The notes under the pieces were generated by a model, which worked only from the letters and a program-made list of their open reading frames with translations, did not search any database and was not told the origin of the DNA. From Planctomycetota bacterium (lineage in GTDB: Bacteria > Planctomycetota > Brocadiia > JAADGH01): DNA of 64,000 nt. Below are positions 61,931 through 64,000 of this stretch, in pieces. The stretch lies in assembly GCA_013152475.1 (NCBI GenBank), contig JAADGH010000081.1, forward strand, positions 62,001 through 126,000, in the 5' to 3' direction. Made by a program: the position numbers and the translations under genes. Every line of letters begins with the position of its first letter. The first letter of the stretch is position 1.

Positions 61931-62602
61931 CTATTTTCCCTTCTTGGACCGCGATTTCTTCTGGGGCACTTTCTTCCAGTCGGCCAGGAACTTCTCCAGG
62001 CCGATGTCGGTGAGCGGATGCTTGAAGAGCTGCTCCATGACCTCGAAGTTCATCGTCGTAACATCCGCGCCGATCAGCGCGGCCTCGAGGACGTGCATGG
62101 GATGGCGCACGGCGGCGACAATGATCTCGCAGTCGTATCCGTAGTTGTCGTAGATCTGCCGCGTCTGCTGGATGAGCTCCATGCCTTCATGCCCGACCGC
62201 ATCGAGACGGCCGACAAATGGGCTGGAGTACGTCGCGCCGACCTTCGCCACCAGGAACGCCTGCATGGCCGAGAAGATCAGCGTGGCATTTGTCTTGATG
62301 CCCTCCGCCGAGAGGACCTTGATCGCCTTCACGCCTTCGGGGATCGTCGGTATCTTGATGACGATGTTGTCGTGCAGCTTCGCCAGATCGCGGGCTTCCT
62401 TCAGCATCCCGGCGCAATTTGTGCTGACCACCTCCGCGCTGATCGGGCCATCCACGATGGAGCAGATCTCCTCGATGAGATCCTTGAAATCCCTGCCTTC
62501 CTTGCTCACGTGTGTGGGGTTTGTCGTAACGCCATCGATAATCCCCCAGCTATTCGCCTCCTTGATTTGGTCGATATTTGCCGTGTCGAGAAAAAACTTC
62601 AT
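61931..62602 (-). CDS. Transaldolase / fructose-6-phosphate aldolase-like protein
   Basis: A 223-residue small transaldolase-family (FSA/TalC) TIM barrel: [36 protein letters not shown], the Schiff-base lysine in [43 protein letters not shown] and [30 protein letters not shown]. It either cleaves or forms a ketose phosphate (aldolase) or moves a dihydroxyacetone unit (transaldolase). The two cannot be told apart here. AAGGAG seven bases upstream fixes the start. It has a lysine-rich C-terminal tail (KKSRSKKGK). Confidence 0.92.
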   Translation of the reverse strand: MKFFLDTANIDQIKEANSWGIIDGVTTNPTHVSKEGRDFKDLIEEICSIVDGPISAEVVSTNCAGMLKEARDLAKLHDNIVIKIPTIPEGVKAIKVLSAEGIKTNATLIFSAMQAFLVAKVGATYSSPFVGRLDAVGHEGMELIQQTRQIYDNYGYDCEIIVAAVRHPMHVLEAALIGADVTTMNFEVMEQLFKHPLTDIGLEKFLADWKKVPQKKSRSKKGK

Positions 62603-62621
62603 GTCATGCTCCTTTCGAGAA

Positions 62622-63794
62622 CTATCCCGTTGCCAGCGCCGCGGCCACGCCGGCGCCGCTGGCCACTCTGCATTTCTGTGCCTTGAGCTGCTTCTCCAGC
62701 GCTCCCAGGCAAAGGACGACATTGTTCAACGTGCTGCTGTGTCCCATCAGGCCGATGCGCCACAGCTTCCCCTTGAATTTTCCCAGACCGCCGCCGATCT
62801 CGATGTTGTGATCCTTCAGCAGGGCCTTGCGCACCGGGACATCCTCAACGCCCTCCGGAATCTCCACGGTGTTCAGCATCGGCAGGCGATGGCCCTCCTG
62901 CGCGAAGAGCTTCAGCCCCATAGCCTCCAGGCCGGCGACCAGCGCCCTGTGGTTTCGCATGTGCCGCGCGAAGCGTGCTTTCAACCCTTCTTCATGAATG
63001 ACACACAGGGCCTCGCGAAGCGCGTAGATCATGCTGATGGGGGCCGTGTGGTGATAGAATCGCTCCTGACCCCAGTAGCGCTCCACCATGGACATGTCCA
63101 GGTACCAGCTCTGCACCTTCCTCTTCCGCTTCCGCACGAGCTTCATTGCCTTTTCGCTGAACGTGACAGGCGCGAGCCCCGGCGGGCAGCTCAGGCACTT
63201 CTGCGTGCCGCTGTAGCAGGCGTCCACCTTCCACTTGTCGATGTCGACGGGCATACCCCCCAGGGACGTCACCGTGTCCACGAGCAGGAGCGCACCCTTG
63301 CTGTGCGCGATCTTGCTGATCTCCTCGATGGGCGTCGCGGCTCCGGTGGACGTCTCGGCATGGACCAGGGCAACCACCTTCGTTTTCCCACGGGCGAGGG
63401 CCTTCTTGATCTGGTCCGGCTCGATGATTTTGCCCCATTCCGACTCGACGCGCACGACCTTTGCCCCGCACCGTGCCGCCACGTCCGTCATGCGCTCGCC
63501 GAAGACGCCGTTGATGCCGATGACCACGCGGTCGCCCGGTTCGATGAGATTCACGAAACACGTTTCCATGCCCGCGCTGCCGGTGCCGGAGACGGCAATG
63601 GTGAACTCGTTCTTCGTCCGGAAGAGGCCGCGCAGCATGGACCGCGTCTCGTCCATGATCTGGAGGAAGTCGGGGTCCAGGTGGCCGATGAGTGGAGTAG
63701 ACATCGCGCGCAGCACGCGGGGGTGGCAGTTGCTCGGCCCCGGTCCCATGAGGATTCGTTGGGATGGGTTCAGCCGGCCAACCAGTTTCGCCAT
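62622..63794 (-). CDS. Alanine/serine-glyoxylate aminotransferase-family protein
   Basis: A 390-residue class V PLP aminotransferase of the AGXT group: [30 protein letters not shown] at the N-terminus, [46 protein letters not shown] (Asp for the pyridine nitrogen) and the PLP lysine in [27 protein letters not shown] closes the fold. It transfers an amino group from alanine or serine to glyoxylate, giving glycine. It lies upstream of glycolate-oxidase-type genes, so a glycolate-glyoxylate-glycine link is plausible. It is the first gene of its operon, with GAGGAAAGGA before the ATG. Confidence 0.93.
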   Translation of the reverse strand: MAKLVGRLNPSQRILMGPGPSNCHPRVLRAMSTPLIGHLDPDFLQIMDETRSMLRGLFRTKNEFTIAVSGTGSAGMETCFVNLIEPGDRVVIGINGVFGERMTDVAARCGAKVVRVESEWGKIIEPDQIKKALARGKTKVVALVHAETSTGAATPIEEISKIAHSKGALLLVDTVTSLGGMPVDIDKWKVDACYSGTQKCLSCPPGLAPVTFSEKAMKLVRKRKRKVQSWYLDMSMVERYWGQERFYHHTAPISMIYALREALCVIHEEGLKARFARHMRNHRALVAGLEAMGLKLFAQEGHRLPMLNTVEIPEGVEDVPVRKALLKDHNIEIGGGLGKFKGKLWRIGLMGHSSTLNNVVLCLGALEKQLKAQKCRVASGAGVAAALATG

Positions 63795-63832
63795 ATCACG
63801 TTCCTTTCCTCAGGTTCTCATGGTAAGTCGGC

Positions 63833-63861
63833 AGTATATGAGGGTGGGCAGGGAGTGTCAA
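63833..63861 (-). promoter_or_regulatory. Near-consensus sigma70 promoter of the aminotransferase operon
   Basis: Minus strand TTGACA (63861-63856), 17-base spacer, TATACT (63838-63833), about 40 bases before the ATG at 63794. Confidence 0.7.
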
Positions 63862-63886
63862 GCCATTTCTCTCGCGGCGCAGGGTC

Positions 63887-63915
63887 TTGAAAATGGGACG
63901 GAAGTGACGTATCAT
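63887..63915 (+). promoter_or_regulatory. Candidate promoter of the gene at the right edge
   Basis: TTGAAA at 63887-63892, 17-base spacer, TATCAT at 63910-63915. It is divergent from the aminotransferase promoter. Confidence 0.58.
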
Positions 63916-63966
63916 ATCTCCATAAGTTCGTAATTCCCCTCGGCCTCTCGAAAGGAAGTGACGTCC

Positions 63967-64000
63967 ATGAGTGAATTGCCTGACACAGAATATGCCATCC
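63967..64000 (+). CDS. Start of an unidentified gene, cut by the window edge
   Basis: An ATG at 63967 follows AAAGGAAGTG and opens a frame (MSELPDTEYAI) that runs off the window after 11 codons. A good promoter lies about 50 bases upstream, so a real gene is likely, but nothing can be said of its product. Confidence 0.5.
   Translation, partial: MSELPDTEYAI

Overview
The window looks like chromosomal DNA, roughly 60% GC by eye, from an uncultured anaerobic bacterium. The gene content recalls the Planctomycetota/PVC, Hydrogenedentota and Sumerlaeota type of genome: secreted polysaccharide-lyase-like and discoidin-bearing proteins, a sulfatase relative, DUF3604 proteins, many Gfo/Idh oxidoreductases, xylose-isomerase-like TIM barrels and UroD-like proteins. 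These sit beside a bacterial-type Wood-Ljungdahl (acetyl-CoA synthase) operon, a membrane pyrophosphatase and a LAB_N/GT2 envelope pair. Taxonomy is inferred from content only. No rRNA, tRNA, CRISPR array or insertion sequence was seen. Genes are tightly packed, many pairs share ATGA overlaps, and no gene-free stretch exceeds about 300 bases.

Layout. 1-5 kb (minus): a discoidin-tailed FAD oxidoreductase, a secreted PL8-like lyase and the 5' end of a tRNA-queuosine mannosyltransferase. 5-9.6 kb (plus): a secreted GHL10-type glycosidase and a PL10-like protein. 9.6-16.4 kb: an SGNH hydrolase with a membrane-anchored partner, a DUF4432 aldose-epimerase-like protein, a membrane subtilase, and a sulfatase/dehydrogenase/isomerase operon. 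16.6-24.9 kb (plus): an ABC exporter with an unusual repeat-containing permease, a TPR protein, membrane pyrophosphatase, zinc-ribbon protein, RsfS and a zinc alcohol dehydrogenase. 24.9-38.2 kb (plus): Gfo/Idh, amidotransferase-deacetylase-like protein, amidohydrolase, acetyltransferase, heparinase/FG-GAP protein, UroD-like protein, two TIM-barrel isomerases and a DUF3604 protein, probably a catabolic set for modified sugars. 38.2-40.2 kb: small membrane and zinc-finger genes.

40.3-52.0 kb (minus) is the centrepiece: a nine-gene operon transcribed cooC-acsB-clpP-acsC-RACo-(HExxH protease)-cooC-acsD-acsE. It encodes acetyl-CoA synthase, both corrinoid Fe-S protein subunits, their methyltransferase, the reductive activator and two nickel-insertion-type ATPases. 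It lacks a CO dehydrogenase gene (acsA/cooS) and instead contains two different proteases, a ClpP homologue and a secreted gluzincin-like protein.

52-57 kb holds a SAM methyltransferase, a secreted beta-propeller protein with a degenerate DUF3604 domain, and a GT2/LAB_N pair. 57-64 kb (minus) holds glycolate-oxidase-type GlcD/GlcE subunits downstream of an operon of serine/alanine-glyoxylate aminotransferase, transaldolase-like aldolase, PfkB kinase and UroD-like protein. Several consensus-like sigma70 promoters (TTGACA-17-TATNNT type) can be read in the divergent intergenic regions and help to fix start codons.
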